From Macrococcoides canis (GTDB lineage: Bacteria > Bacillota > Bacilli > Staphylococcales > Staphylococcaceae): DNA of 64,000 nt. The notes under the pieces were generated by a model that made no database searches, was not told the DNA's origin, and was given only the letters and a program-made list of their open reading frames with translations. The stretch covers positions 1,736,001 through 1,800,000 of the forward strand of contig NZ_CP021059.1 in assembly GCF_002119805.1 (NCBI RefSeq), written 5' to 3'. A program made the position numbers and the translations under genes. Numbering within the stretch: position 1 is the stretch's first letter; the number at the start of each line of letters is the position of its first letter. This document shows, in pieces, positions 8,895 through 16,471 of the stretch.

Positions 8895-9470
8895 CTAATC
8901 GAGATAATCTTTATCAAATGCCTTTACCCCAATATAAAACTTCTCATCAATCAAATGAAAAACAGCATCAGACTCAGGCATATACTTTAGATCTTTCGTT
9001 GCTACAAAGTCATAGTATCTCTCGTTGACAGGTTGCGAAAAAACAACATATTTCGGTGAATGCTTTAATCGTTCAGTTGTGCCAGTAACGCCGTAAGATG
9101 ATGCCGTGTATTTACCATTATGGATACTAATATAAAATGGCATAATATTCAGCTGTTCTTCTCCATTACGCTTATCCTTCACGTTGAATGACATCAAAAT
9201 AGGTATTTCATTATTCTTTTCGAACTGTTTATTGATCTTGTATGTTGACTCATATTCATCTAGCCCCACTTGTTCAGCAAATACATTCTGAAATGCATCC
9301 ATAGCATCTTCCACTGAATTGTACGTTTTCCCTTTAACTTCTTCCGGTGTGTCAACAGCATAAACAGTAAAAATTGGTTTATCCGATTTCATAGTTTCTG
9401 AAATCGCAATCAGCCCAATAATTGAAAGTGCAATAAAGAGAATCGTTATAACCCTCGCTTTTGTCCTCAT
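8895..9470 (-). CDS. Hypothetical exported or membrane-anchored protein (191 aa)
   Basis: Unrecognised protein with one N-terminal hydrophobic segment (about residues 8-25) and no lipobox, so it is either anchored or secreted. The rest is a soluble domain of alternating strands. The stretch GKTYNSVEDAMDAFQNVF resembles modules in other Firmicute extracytoplasmic proteins, but I cannot name it. AAAGGAGG precedes the ATG. Single gene. Confidence 0.6.
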   Translation of the reverse strand: MRTKARVITILFIALSIIGLIAISETMKSDKPIFTVYAVDTPEEVKGKTYNSVEDAMDAFQNVFAEQVGLDEYESTYKINKQFEKNNEIPILMSFNVKDKRNGEEQLNIMPFYISIHNGKYTASSYGVTGTTERLKHSPKYVVFSQPVNERYYDFVATKDLKYMPESDAVFHLIDEKFYIGVKAFDKDYLD

Positions 9471-9549
9471 AAAATACCTCCTTTGTTTAAGAATATTATA
9501 TAGTATTTTTGGAAATATAAGTAATTTTAATATAGTATGTCAGAATTTT

Positions 9550-10050
9550 TTATTTCTTATATATGACAACGCCACGATCATCATATGGGTAGTAAAATAT
9601 ATCTTCATCTAAATTTGTAATTATTGTTAAAATCGATGCTTTTCTAAAGGTTTGAGATTCATATGCAAAATCTTGATAACAAATATCTTTAACTAATTTT
9701 TGTAAATTCAAATCACGTTTGTTAATAATATAAGCATATTGATGACAATCATCACTTAACTCATTATGATAGAGACTAAAATTAAATCGTTCAAAGTGCT
9801 TAAAATACTTTCTTAAATTTAAACGATAATACCTATCTTTATATGCGACACAAAATATTAACTTTATCCGTTCAACATCCTTGAACAAAACATGAAAATA
9901 ATTTGCCATCTCAAATCTTACCTGTTCAAATACAGCATGATTGAGTTTACCATTATCCATAAAACGACTTTGATTTTTTACAAGTTCAATATGTTCAAAC
10001 TCTAAATTTTGTTTGATAATATCTCTGGACATAAATTGATAGTAATCCAT
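9550..10050 (-). CDS. DUF3885-like protein
   Basis: Cytosolic protein of 166 residues. The C-terminal stretch KDICYQDF followed by DIFYYPYDDRGVVIY matches DUF3885, a family of unknown function in Firmicutes often found near toxin-immunity genes. AGGAGG precedes the ATG. It lies downstream of another unrecognised gene on the same strand (10138-10584). Confidence 0.6.
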   Translation of the reverse strand: MDYYQFMSRDIIKQNLEFEHIELVKNQSRFMDNGKLNHAVFEQVRFEMANYFHVLFKDVERIKLIFCVAYKDRYYRLNLRKYFKHFERFNFSLYHNELSDDCHQYAYIINKRDLNLQKLVKDICYQDFAYESQTFRKASILTIITNLDEDIFYYPYDDRGVVIYKK

Positions 10051-10137
10051 AAAGCCTCCTATGTCATGAAGAATTATTTTTAGTCAATAAAAGTAGCACA
10101 TTGCCGATAATCACTAATAATGACAACTGCAACAGAA

Positions 10138-10584
10138 TTACTGATGCAAATGATTTAAGTTGTTTATCTCTATTGATGAATCTATTTCATTTTCACTATA
10201 AGATATTATCTTTTTAATAAAATCTTCTTTGTTGATTTGATATAGATTGGTTAAATTAACATCATTTATCCAATTGATTTTTATGTTCATTGTTTCTCTA
10301 TGTTCTATAAAAGCTTCTGCCAATGCCTCTATATGTTCCTTATACTTTAAACTTCTATCCTCCTCATACAATGGAAAAATTTGAATAGAAACTAAATTAC
10401 GATCATCATCCAATTTATCATTTTCATTAAAATAAACTGGAATGAGAAATGGAAAGTCTTTATGTAAATCTCCCTTCCGATTCAAATCTTCATAAAATAT
10501 AACTGCAGTTATTACAGCATCAATTTCAACAGTCATAATCATATGATTAATATTGACATACTCTAACCTTAAAAAGCTATTCAT
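10138..10584 (-). CDS. Hypothetical protein (148 aa)
   Basis: Unrecognised acidic cytosolic protein with a clear ribosome site (TAAGGAGT) before the ATG at 10584. No membrane segment or signal peptide. The frame ends at 10138, but another frame running through its 3' end and into the gap (about 10067-10180) encodes a hydrophobic stretch without an obvious start codon. It may form a two-gene unit with the DUF3885-like gene downstream. Confidence 0.5.
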   Translation of the reverse strand: MNSFLRLEYVNINHMIMTVEIDAVITAVIFYEDLNRKGDLHKDFPFLIPVYFNENDKLDDDRNLVSIQIFPLYEEDRSLKYKEHIEALAEAFIEHRETMNIKINWINDVNLTNLYQINKEDFIKKIISYSENEIDSSIEINNLNHLHQ

Positions 10585-10727
10585 CTTTAAACTCCTTACT
10601 CTATTATTAATCGTATCTTTTCCACAGTTGCCTTCCTATATAGAACAACAATTTGTAATAATTATACATACAATTTATGTATATTACACCTCACATTTAT
10701 CAATTTTGATTAATATCCATTTATTTC

Positions 10728-10756
10728 TTGCTTTAATTCCAAATATATTCTATTAT
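10728..10756 (+). promoter_or_regulatory. Promoter of the padR operon
   Basis: -35 TTGCTT (10728-10733), a 17-nt spacer and -10 TATTAT (10751-10756), about 40 bp before the padR start codon. Confidence 0.65.
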
Positions 10757-10786
10757 ATCGGTATGCGATATATAGCATAACGATAT
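10755..10786. promoter_or_regulatory. PadR-type operator
   Basis: A 32-bp nearly perfect inverted repeat with outer arms ATATCG (10755-10760) and CGATAT (10781-10786) and inner arms TATGC/GCATA. It overlaps the -10 and the start of transcription, a typical position for autorepression by the PadR protein encoded next. Confidence 0.75.
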
Positions 10787-10799
10787 AAAGAGGTGCGAT

Positions 10800-11117
10800 A
10801 TGAATAATCAAATTGCTTTAACAGAAAGTGTATACTACATTTTACTATCTTTGGAAGAACCTTTGCACGGTTATGGCATCATTCAAAACATTAAGAAAAT
10901 CTCAGAAAATCGTATTGATATGGCTGCAGGTACCCTATATGGCGCACTCAATACTTTAATCAAGAAAGACTGGATTACGCTTGTTAACGATGAAGGTCCT
11001 AAAGGGAAAAAAGAATATCAGATTACTTCTACAGGATCTGAAGTGCTACAACAAGAAATCATCCGACTCAAGGAGCTCGTATCAAATGGAGAAAAATATT
11101 TGAGAGGTGAATTATAA
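10800..11117 (+). CDS. PadR-family transcriptional regulator
   Basis: Regulator of 105 residues with a winged helix: ESVYYILLSLEEPLHGYGIIQ, then AAGTLYGALNTLIKKDWI, then the wing with KGKKEYQIT. These are the hallmarks of the short PadR-s2 class. AAGAGGTG lies upstream of the ATG. Its stop overlaps the start of the DUF2812 gene, a pairing common in Firmicutes, where PadR represses both. Confidence 0.9.
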   Translation: MNNQIALTESVYYILLSLEEPLHGYGIIQNIKKISENRIDMAAGTLYGALNTLIKKDWITLVNDEGPKGKKEYQITSTGSEVLQQEIIRLKELVSNGEKYLRGEL

Positions 11118-11656
11118 TGGAAAAGGTCGTTAGAAAGTTATTCATTCACACTAATGCTGATAAAGAAGAAAAATGGCTAAATGATATGGCACGTAATGGA
11201 TACATGCTGAAAATGGCTACACTAGGTAAGTATACATTTGTAAAGACAGACAAAAATTATAAGCTCCGATTAGTATATTTACCAGAAGACAAAAAAGATT
11301 TTATACATTTTATAGAAGAAGGTAATGTAAAGTTTATTTCAGAAGTTAATAACTGGGGATATTTCGTAAAAGAAGTAAATAGTTTTGATGATAATTTTGA
11401 AATATATTCAGATATCGATTCTCAAATTGAACAGAAAAATAGAGTATTAAAATTACTAGGTATAATGTTTCTATGCACGTTAGCACCATTTTTCGCTACA
11501 TTATCGCCAATTATATTAAATGACACGTTGAGTTCAACTCTTAAATCAGTTATCATCATTAGTTATATACTCATCATCTTACTTTATGTTTTTATGATTC
11601 TGAAATTATTCAATCAAATTAAAAAGTTAAAGCAAGAGAGAAATATCCATGAATAA
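11117..11656 (+). CDS. DUF2812-domain membrane protein
   Basis: Protein of 179 residues with an N-terminal cytosolic DUF2812 domain (KEEKWLNDMARNGYML, then YTFVKTDKNYKLRLVYLP) and two C-terminal membrane segments (about 112-132 and 142-162). The family usually follows a PadR regulator, as here, and is thought to sense or respond to membrane stress; its biochemical role is not known. Start and stop of the pair overlap at 11117. Confidence 0.85.
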   Translation: MEKVVRKLFIHTNADKEEKWLNDMARNGYMLKMATLGKYTFVKTDKNYKLRLVYLPEDKKDFIHFIEEGNVKFISEVNNWGYFVKEVNSFDDNFEIYSDIDSQIEQKNRVLKLLGIMFLCTLAPFFATLSPIILNDTLSSTLKSVIIISYILIILLYVFMILKLFNQIKKLKQERNIHE

Positions 11657-11670
11657 GACAGCGAACTATT

Positions 11671-11817
11671 TCATTTATCTTTACCGCTTGAATAAAAGGC
11701 TTGAGCAAAGGCATATCCAAATAACATTCCAAATATAAATGAATCAAAAATGAGTACGAAAATTATTGAAAACATGACAAAATTACTTAAAAACTGATTA
11801 TCCTTAAACTGATTCAT
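11671..11817 (-). CDS. Small membrane protein (48 aa)
   Basis: Short open frame starting ATG at 11817 with AGAGG about 8 nt upstream and ending TGA at 11671. The product begins MNQFKDNQFLSNFVMF, has one hydrophobic helix of about 28 residues rich in Phe/Ile/Gly, and ends FYSSGKDK. It is convergent with the DUF2812 gene. Codon phase and ribosome site support it, but I know no homologue. Confidence 0.5.
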   Translation of the reverse strand: MNQFKDNQFLSNFVMFSIIFVLIFDSFIFGMLFGYAFAQAFYSSGKDK

Positions 11818-11940
11818 TGTTCATCCTCTTTCTATTAAAAATTAAAGTTGGCAGCCTTTAAATTATATCCAAATTTTGTATTTAAAACAAATCATGTTCT
11901 TTTTAATAACTACCGAGAATTTATTGCACGGTTCGTGATT

Positions 11941-12100
11941 TGTTTGGGCGCTATCATGGATTTTTGCACATATAGCGTTCTGTTTGGGCGCTATCATGGA
12001 TTTTTGCACATACAGAGCTCTGTTTGGGCGTTATCATGCGATTTTGCCCATACAGAGCTCTGTTTGGGCGCTATCATGCGATTTTGCACAAACGCTACGC
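11941..12100. repeat. Tandem array, 4 x 40 bp
   Basis: Four units begin at 11941, 11981, 12021 and 12061, each opening with TGTTTGGGCG and continuing with (C/T)TATCATG. The third block varies (CATATAGCG, CATACAGAG, CATACAGAG, CAAACGCTA). Junctions 2/3 and 3/4 create the palindrome ACAGAGCTCTGT. The gap 11818-12187 otherwise holds only a terminator; the open frames across the array are a by-product of the repeat. Confidence 0.9.
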
Positions 12101-12111
12101 CATACGTGCAG

Positions 12112-12145
12112 AAAAAAATCCGGCATTCATCAAGAATGCCGGATT
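12112..12145 (-). terminator. Terminator of the YflT-domain gene
   Basis: A 12-bp perfect stem (12117-12128 with 12134-12145, loop ATCAA). The A-run 12112-12118 becomes the U-tract on the minus strand. Confidence 0.85.
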
Positions 12146-12187
12146 CTATTATTATTTCTTCTACTTGTTGTATTCACTACTCAACAA

Positions 12188-12502
12188 TTACTTTTTCCTT
12201 ACAAACAGCAGTATATTCCCGCTTTCGATGTCACGGATATATTGCTCCTTATCAATTTCACTTAAATCTAAACTATCAAACTGTGCTGCTGGTACAGATT
12301 TTCCTGTAAAGAATGAAGATATTCTATCCCCAAGTCCCCCGCTTGCATCGATAAAGTTCGTCTTAGAATCTACAATCGCTAAACCTTCTACTTTATTCTG
12401 TGACAGTACGTAGATCTCTTCTTCCTTATACCCTTCTGCTTTCAACTGTTCAATCTTACCAAGCAATGGTTGTTCACTCATAAACGATTCTACAAAACGC
12501 AT
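12188..12502 (-). CDS. YflT-domain general stress protein
   Basis: Cytosolic protein of 104 residues of the YflT/general stress protein 17M type: an N-terminal FVESFMSEQPLLGKIEQLKAEGY helix pair followed by EEIYVLSQN and the DASGGLGDRISSFF motif, with a C-terminal DIESGNILLFV. These proteins are induced by SigB in relatives, but I see no clear SigB promoter here. The ATG at 12502 fits GGGAG (8-nt spacing) better than the one two codons upstream. Confidence 0.8.
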   Translation of the reverse strand: MRFVESFMSEQPLLGKIEQLKAEGYKEEEIYVLSQNKVEGLAIVDSKTNFIDASGGLGDRISSFFTGKSVPAAQFDSLDLSEIDKEQYIRDIESGNILLFVRKK

Positions 12503-12547
12503 AATCATCGCTCCCTTTTTTCATTAGTTTTCCCGCTTAACCTAAAA

Positions 12548-12784
12548 TTAAACAGCACCATCCAGGAAAGCTGTGATAAATAACTCACCTTTGCGTGTAA
12601 CAGAGATGCGCATCGAAGGTGATAGTTCAGTACCGATGAAATAATCGATATGGATTTCGATCATGCACATTTCAACAAGCAGGCTGATCAGTTCAATATC
12701 CATCGGTGCGTTGAAGTAATTATGATGTGCGTTCGATTTCATTTCAATCATTAGCATATGTATATGATGCAGTGTGTCGTCCAT
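12548..12784 (-). CDS. Hypothetical protein (78 aa)
   Basis: Unrecognised small protein beginning MDDTLHHIHMLMIEMKSN, with many His and Met residues in its first half, and ending LFITAFLDGAV. A strong GGGAGG lies 6 nt before the ATG at 12784, which decides the start. No membrane segment. Confidence 0.6.
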   Translation of the reverse strand: MDDTLHHIHMLMIEMKSNAHHNYFNAPMDIELISLLVEMCMIEIHIDYFIGTELSPSMRISVTRKGELFITAFLDGAV

Positions 12785-13044
12785 GAATGTCCTCCCTATG
12801 CCGTGGTGTAATTTTATAATATTTTGAATATGGAAATATGAGTAAGAAGTTGCGAATTTGGAAAGTTTCCACATCGCGCTCTGTACTCACGATATAATAA
12901 ATTATTGTGATTAAAAATCGAGAAATCAATAAACCTTATATTATATAACAAATGTTATCTGTTGCGTCGTTTGTTGCCAACATCGCAACTATCCCCAAAT
13001 GCATAATGAATATTGGTACTTTCACGTAAAGTGAAGGTGATCAG

Positions 13045-13266
13045 ATGGACAATATTACAGTTGCTGAGGCACTGAGATGGCATAGAGAGAATCTGGATTA
13101 TAGCGCGAAGGAAGTTGCTGCGCATATTAATGTGACCCCGTCGATTTATTCGAAGATTGAAAGCGGCAATCGCATCGTGACGGTCCCGGAGTTTAAACGT
13201 ATAGCAGAATTGTTTGGTATGACGATGGATGAACTCTGTGTGATACCGAGCAGAAAGAAGAGATAG
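13045..13266 (+). CDS. Small XRE-family regulator (73 aa)
   Basis: Single-domain Cro/CI helix-turn-helix protein: VAEALRWHRENLDYSAKEVAAHI, then PSIYSKIESGNRIVTVPEFKRIAELFGMTMDEL, with a basic tail SRKKR. AGGTGAT precedes the ATG. It lies directly upstream of the ArsR gene and ends in its own hairpin. The target is unknown. Confidence 0.85.
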   Translation: MDNITVAEALRWHRENLDYSAKEVAAHINVTPSIYSKIESGNRIVTVPEFKRIAELFGMTMDELCVIPSRKKR

Positions 13267-13284
13267 GTTATCTATCTCTTTTAT
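13259..13284 (+). terminator. Terminator of the small XRE gene
   Basis: AGAGATAG pairs with CTATCTCT (loop of about 5 nt), followed by TTTTATT. Confidence 0.65.
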
Positions 13285-13296
13285 TGAGCCTATAAA

Positions 13297-13324
13297 TTGA
13301 CGCATCGTGTATTCACGATATAAT
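13297..13324 (+). promoter_or_regulatory. arsR-type promoter with embedded operator
   Basis: -35 TTGACG (13297-13302), a 16-nt spacer and -10 TATAAT (13319-13324). The inverted repeat ATCGTG TATT CACGAT (13304-13319) fills the spacer. Transcription would start at about 13330-13331, the position of the ATG itself. Confidence 0.7.
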
Positions 13325-13330
13325 AGCACT

Positions 13331-13633
13331 ATGGAAAATATTAAAATATTAAAAGCGCTCGCCCACCCTACGCGCTTACACATCTTGTCGCTCTTAAAAT
13401 CGCCTGCGCAGTCATTTACTGCTTATAACAATCTAGATAAAGATGCAGTGGGTATCTGTGTGCAGGAAATGACAATAGTTTTAAATATTTCTCAGTCGAC
13501 GACATCACAGCACCTTTCAATATTGCATGATGCTGGCCTCTTAACATCGACAAAGATCGGGAAATATACGTACTTTAAAAGGAATGAAAAGACAATCCAG
13601 CAGTTTGCTGAATTTGTCTCAAAAGAAATATAG
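13331..13633 (+). CDS. ArsR-family transcriptional regulator
   Basis: Winged-helix repressor of 100 residues: IKILKALAHPTRLHILSLL at the N-terminus and MTIVLNISQSTTSQHLSILHDAGLL as the recognition helix region. I start at ATG 13331, because the GTG 24 nt upstream lies inside the promoter. There is no ribosome site and the ATG coincides with the predicted transcription start, so the mRNA is probably leaderless. A matching dyad lies before the downstream monooxygenase gene, its likely target. Confidence 0.8.
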   Translation: MENIKILKALAHPTRLHILSLLKSPAQSFTAYNNLDKDAVGICVQEMTIVLNISQSTTSQHLSILHDAGLLTSTKIGKYTYFKRNEKTIQQFAEFVSKEI

Positions 13634-13656
13634 CATGTCTATATTTTTTTGATCAA

Positions 13657-13678
13657 CATATCGTTAATTGACGATATG
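13657..13678. promoter_or_regulatory. ArsR-type operator upstream of the monooxygenase
   Basis: Perfect 8-bp arms CATATCGT (13657-13664) and ACGATATG (13671-13678), 23 bp before the monooxygenase ATG. The arm sequence resembles the repeat in the arsR promoter. Confidence 0.65.
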
Positions 13679-13700
13679 AAAAAATATTAAGGAGTTTACG

Positions 13701-15035
13701 ATGAAAAATACAAATAAACAAATGTTACTCGGTTTAGGATTTACAGGCGCATTCGGTGCAAATTCGAAAGCCTGGAAAAGTGACGGTGTGAATGTTACTA
13801 CATACCCTGATATTAACGCTGATATCCGTTACGCGCAGATGGCTGAACAAGGGAAGTTTCAGTTTATCTTTGTAGGAGATTTTCCTGGAGCAATTCCAGG
13901 TGATAACACTGAAGTCCCTGCTATGACGTTAGAACCTATTATTACGACTACAGCGATCTTGCAGCAAACGAAACATATCGGTGTCGCTTCTACAGTGCAT
14001 ACACAATGGAATAATCCATATACCGTCGCACGTCAGTTTAAAGGTATCGACCTTATGAGTGGCGGACGTGTAGCATGGAATGCGGTGACAGGTTCCAGTC
14101 CGAAAGTAGCAGAGAACTTTGGCGTTACGTTAATGGACAGAACGTCAAGATACGAAAGTCATTATGAGTTCGTTGAAGCTGTTCAGCAGTTCTGGGGTAC
14201 TTGGGGAGAAGACGCACTGAAAGCAGATAGAGAAAGCGGCGAGTTCGCAGACTACAGAAAAGTAAAACCGGTATACCTATCAGGAAAATATACACGCGCA
14301 AACGGTGCAGTTGTTATTCCACCATCACCACAAGGACAGCCTGTTATCTTCCACTCGGGTGGATCACCAGACAGCATCGCATTTGCAGGACGTTACGCGA
14401 GTGCAATGATTGGAGAAGTATGGACGATTGAGCAAGGAATAGCAACAAGAAACGCATTGAGACAAGCAGCAATCGATGCAGGACGCGACCCAGATGAGAT
14501 TAAATTTATCGCTGGACTCATGCCTGTTGTTGCAGATAATAAACGAGAAGCATTAGATAGACACGCAAGCTTTATGGACGAACACATCGTTCAGCAACGC
14601 GCATATCACATCGGAATGGTGCTCGGCATACACCTGACACCAGCAGATCTCGAACGACCAATCCCGCAAGAACTGCTAGACACCGTTGTGATCGACAGCT
14701 ACTCTGACCCACGAATTGAAAATGTACTGAAAGTCGCACGAGAAGGATGGACACTGCGCGACATCATCTATCATTCCGTTATCGACTATCACCCAGCAAC
14801 ACTAGGCGATGCGAAAGAAACAGCAGATCACCTGACAGAATGGTTTGAATCAGGCGCAGCAGATGGCTTCTGGATACTACCAGATGCATATGAAACAGAC
14901 TTCAAACGATTCGTAGACGAAGTCGTACCCATACTCCAAGAACGCGGCGTCTTCCATAAAGACTATGAAGGCACGACACTACGTGAGAACATGGACATCC
15001 CATATCAATATGGATTAGACGAAAGATTGAAATAG
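13701..15035 (+). CDS. NtaA/SnaA-type FMN-dependent monooxygenase
   Basis: Luciferase-like flavin monooxygenase of 444 residues in the NtaA/SnaA/DszA group, which needs reduced FMN from a partner reductase. Seen: QFIFVGDF near residue 50, TVHTQWNNPYTVARQFKGIDLMSGGRVAWNAVTG (about 112-145) and PVIFHSGGSPDSIAFAGRYASAMIG (about 216-240), all typical. The substrate is unknown; sulfur- or nitrogen-containing organics are usual for the family. AAGGAGT precedes the ATG. An ArsR regulator and operator lie directly upstream. The 3' end of this gene is repeated at 15812. Confidence 0.88.
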   Translation: MKNTNKQMLLGLGFTGAFGANSKAWKSDGVNVTTYPDINADIRYAQMAEQGKFQFIFVGDFPGAIPGDNTEVPAMTLEPIITTTAILQQTKHIGVASTVHTQWNNPYTVARQFKGIDLMSGGRVAWNAVTGSSPKVAENFGVTLMDRTSRYESHYEFVEAVQQFWGTWGEDALKADRESGEFADYRKVKPVYLSGKYTRANGAVVIPPSPQGQPVIFHSGGSPDSIAFAGRYASAMIGEVWTIEQGIATRNALRQAAIDAGRDPDEIKFIAGLMPVVADNKREALDRHASFMDEHIVQQRAYHIGMVLGIHLTPADLERPIPQELLDTVVIDSYSDPRIENVLKVAREGWTLRDIIYHSVIDYHPATLGDAKETADHLTEWFESGAADGFWILPDAYETDFKRFVDEVVPILQERGVFHKDYEGTTLRENMDIPYQYGLDERLK

Positions 15036-15041
15036 AAATGA

Positions 15042-15075
15042 CGAAGAGACAGCCATGATTAGGGCTGTCTCTTCT
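15042..15075. terminator. Terminator after the monooxygenase gene
   Basis: AAGAGACAGCC pairs with GGCTGTCTCTT across an 8-nt loop. It also lies at the 3' end of the convergent lipoprotein gene. Confidence 0.75.
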
Positions 15076-15713
15076 TAATTATCAATATCAGATCGCATTG
15101 AAAACTCTGTCGTCTTTGATTTATCAACAATTTGATATTGTAAATCAATGATTTTTGTTTCTTTTATATCCCCGATATAATACTCATAATTAACTCCATT
15201 TATTTTTTGCTTATTATACTGAGGTTTCTCTCCCACTTTAAAAAGACCCTCAACTAATACAAATTTGATTTTATATTTATTATTCTCATTCTTATAAATA
15301 TGACCTAATGTCAATAAACTACCATCGGCTTCTTTAATATGATACTTTATATTTAAAATACTATAAGCTTTATAACGATTCGTATGAATAATATCTATAA
15401 AGTCACTCGTATTTTTATCAACCTTACTCTTAAAATAACTTAACACACTTTCAGGGGAATCAAATTCCTTTTTCTCTACATCAGAAATAATTGACTTTGA
15501 TATAGGTTTAGGTTCTTTAATCACAACTTTTTCCTTATTATTTGTAGTATCATTTACCTTCTTACCTGGTTCCTTTGGTTCCTTTGTTTTCACTGAAGTA
15601 TTTGTTTTATTTTCTACCTCTGCTTTATTATCTGACTTTTCATTACTATCATCAATAGATTGACAAGCAGTACAAAATACAGATGAAACTAATAATAACT
15701 TAAGCCACTTCAT
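15075..15713 (-). CDS. Putative lipoprotein (212 aa)
   Basis: Signal peptide of about 16 residues ending FCTAC, an atypical lipobox with Cys at -3. A Lys/Glu/Asn/Thr-rich linker (about 20-80) leads to a soluble domain I do not recognise. GGAGG before ATG 15713 decides the start; the frame is open further upstream without support. The gene lies between two copies of the monooxygenase 3' end, which suggests insertion or a past rearrangement. Confidence 0.6.
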   Translation of the reverse strand: MKWLKLLLVSSVFCTACQSIDDSNEKSDNKAEVENKTNTSVKTKEPKEPGKKVNDTTNNKEKVVIKEPKPISKSIISDVEKKEFDSPESVLSYFKSKVDKNTSDFIDIIHTNRYKAYSILNIKYHIKEADGSLLTLGHIYKNENNKYKIKFVLVEGLFKVGEKPQYNKQKINGVNYEYYIGDIKETKIIDLQYQIVDKSKTTEFSMRSDIDN

Positions 15714-15811
15714 TACTAATCCTCCATAAATATTAATAACTTCAGAGAAATATAATTGTAATTTAACACCATTATAACAAAAAGAATTAAATAGAAGCAA
15801 CTATATACAGC

Positions 15812-15920
15812 GGCACGAAGCTACGCGAGAACATGGACATCACGTATCAATATGGATTAGAGGAAAGATTGAAATAGAAATGACGAAGAGACAGCTCTGA
15901 TTAGGACTGTCTCTTCGTTA
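15812..15920. pseudogene. Remnant copy of the monooxygenase 3' end and terminator
   Basis: About 110 bp repeating 14970-15078 with roughly 10 differences: the last codons of the monooxygenase gene (…GLDERLK stop) and its hairpin (AAGAGACAG to CTGTCTCTT). Nothing upstream of 15812 resembles the rest of the gene, so this is either the residue of a deleted paralogue or a partial duplication. Confidence 0.8.
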
Positions 15921-15987
15921 CTTTCTCGATGATTAAAATGATGAAATCGATTAGGTGGAAGAAAATTGTGGTGAGAAGATTTAGCAA
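15901..15987 (-). CDS. Possible small hydrophobic peptide (28 aa)
   Basis: A short frame with TTG start (15987), AGGAG 8 nt upstream and TAA at 15901. The product has one hydrophobic helix (LTTIFFHLIDFIILIIEKV) and a basic tail (TKRQS), the layout of type I toxin peptides, but no match to a named toxin is evident. Its 3' end lies in the hairpin of the duplicated terminator. Weak call. Confidence 0.25.
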   Translation of the reverse strand: MLNLLTTIFFHLIDFIILIIEKVTKRQS

Positions 15988-16017
15988 TTCTAACACTCCT
16001 ACTATTTCATATACTTG

Positions 16018-16431
16018 TTATTCATTAACAATCATCTCATATAATGCTTCTAATGTCTCTTCTCTTTCTAACGGTTTAAGACCACATTCCCACACTACTA
16101 TAACGCGTATACCAAGTTCGGTTAATTCTTCGATATTACGCTCATCTCTCGAAACGTTCCGATTAAATTTCTTCTCCCAAAATTCCTGGTTGCTCTTAGG
16201 CATAACAAACAAGTCACAGTTATGTACATGCCAAAAACAACCATTTACAAAAACTGCTGTTTTATATTTAGGAATATAGATATCTGGAGTCCCTGGATAT
16301 CTTTTATCATTTTTTCTGTATCTTATGCCTTTGGAGTATAAGAATTTACGAACGATATCTTCAGGTTTAGTATTTTTATCTGTTATCCTCTGCATGTTAT
16401 AACGTCTTTGTTCTGGAGTGTGATTATCCAT
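16018..16431 (-). CDS. vsr: Very short patch repair endonuclease
   Basis: Vsr-type mismatch endonuclease of 137 residues that nicks next to T in T:G mismatches arising when 5-methylcytosine deaminates. Signature seen: TPDIYIPKYKTAVFVNGCFWHVHNC with D50, H68, H70 and C72 at the positions of the catalytic Asp, histidines and zinc-binding Cys. GAGGTG before ATG 16431 decides the start. It lies 40 bp downstream of the R-M genes on the same strand, consistent with repair at sites methylated by the neighbouring m5C enzymes. Confidence 0.92.
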   Translation of the reverse strand: MDNHTPEQRRYNMQRITDKNTKPEDIVRKFLYSKGIRYRKNDKRYPGTPDIYIPKYKTAVFVNGCFWHVHNCDLFVMPKSNQEFWEKKFNRNVSRDERNIEELTELGIRVIVVWECGLKPLEREETLEALYEMIVNE

Positions 16432-16471
16432 ATTTTTCACCTCAAGATATACAAGCAAAAATTATATTTTT

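Noticed and set aside
11848-12413. Proteins rich in Cys/His/Phe over the 11.9-kb array
   Set aside because: Frames depend on the repeats and run antisense into the YflT-domain gene; no start signals.
13307-13330. GTG start for the ArsR protein
   Set aside because: The codons would lie inside the promoter -10 and operator; the HTH protein begins properly at 13331.
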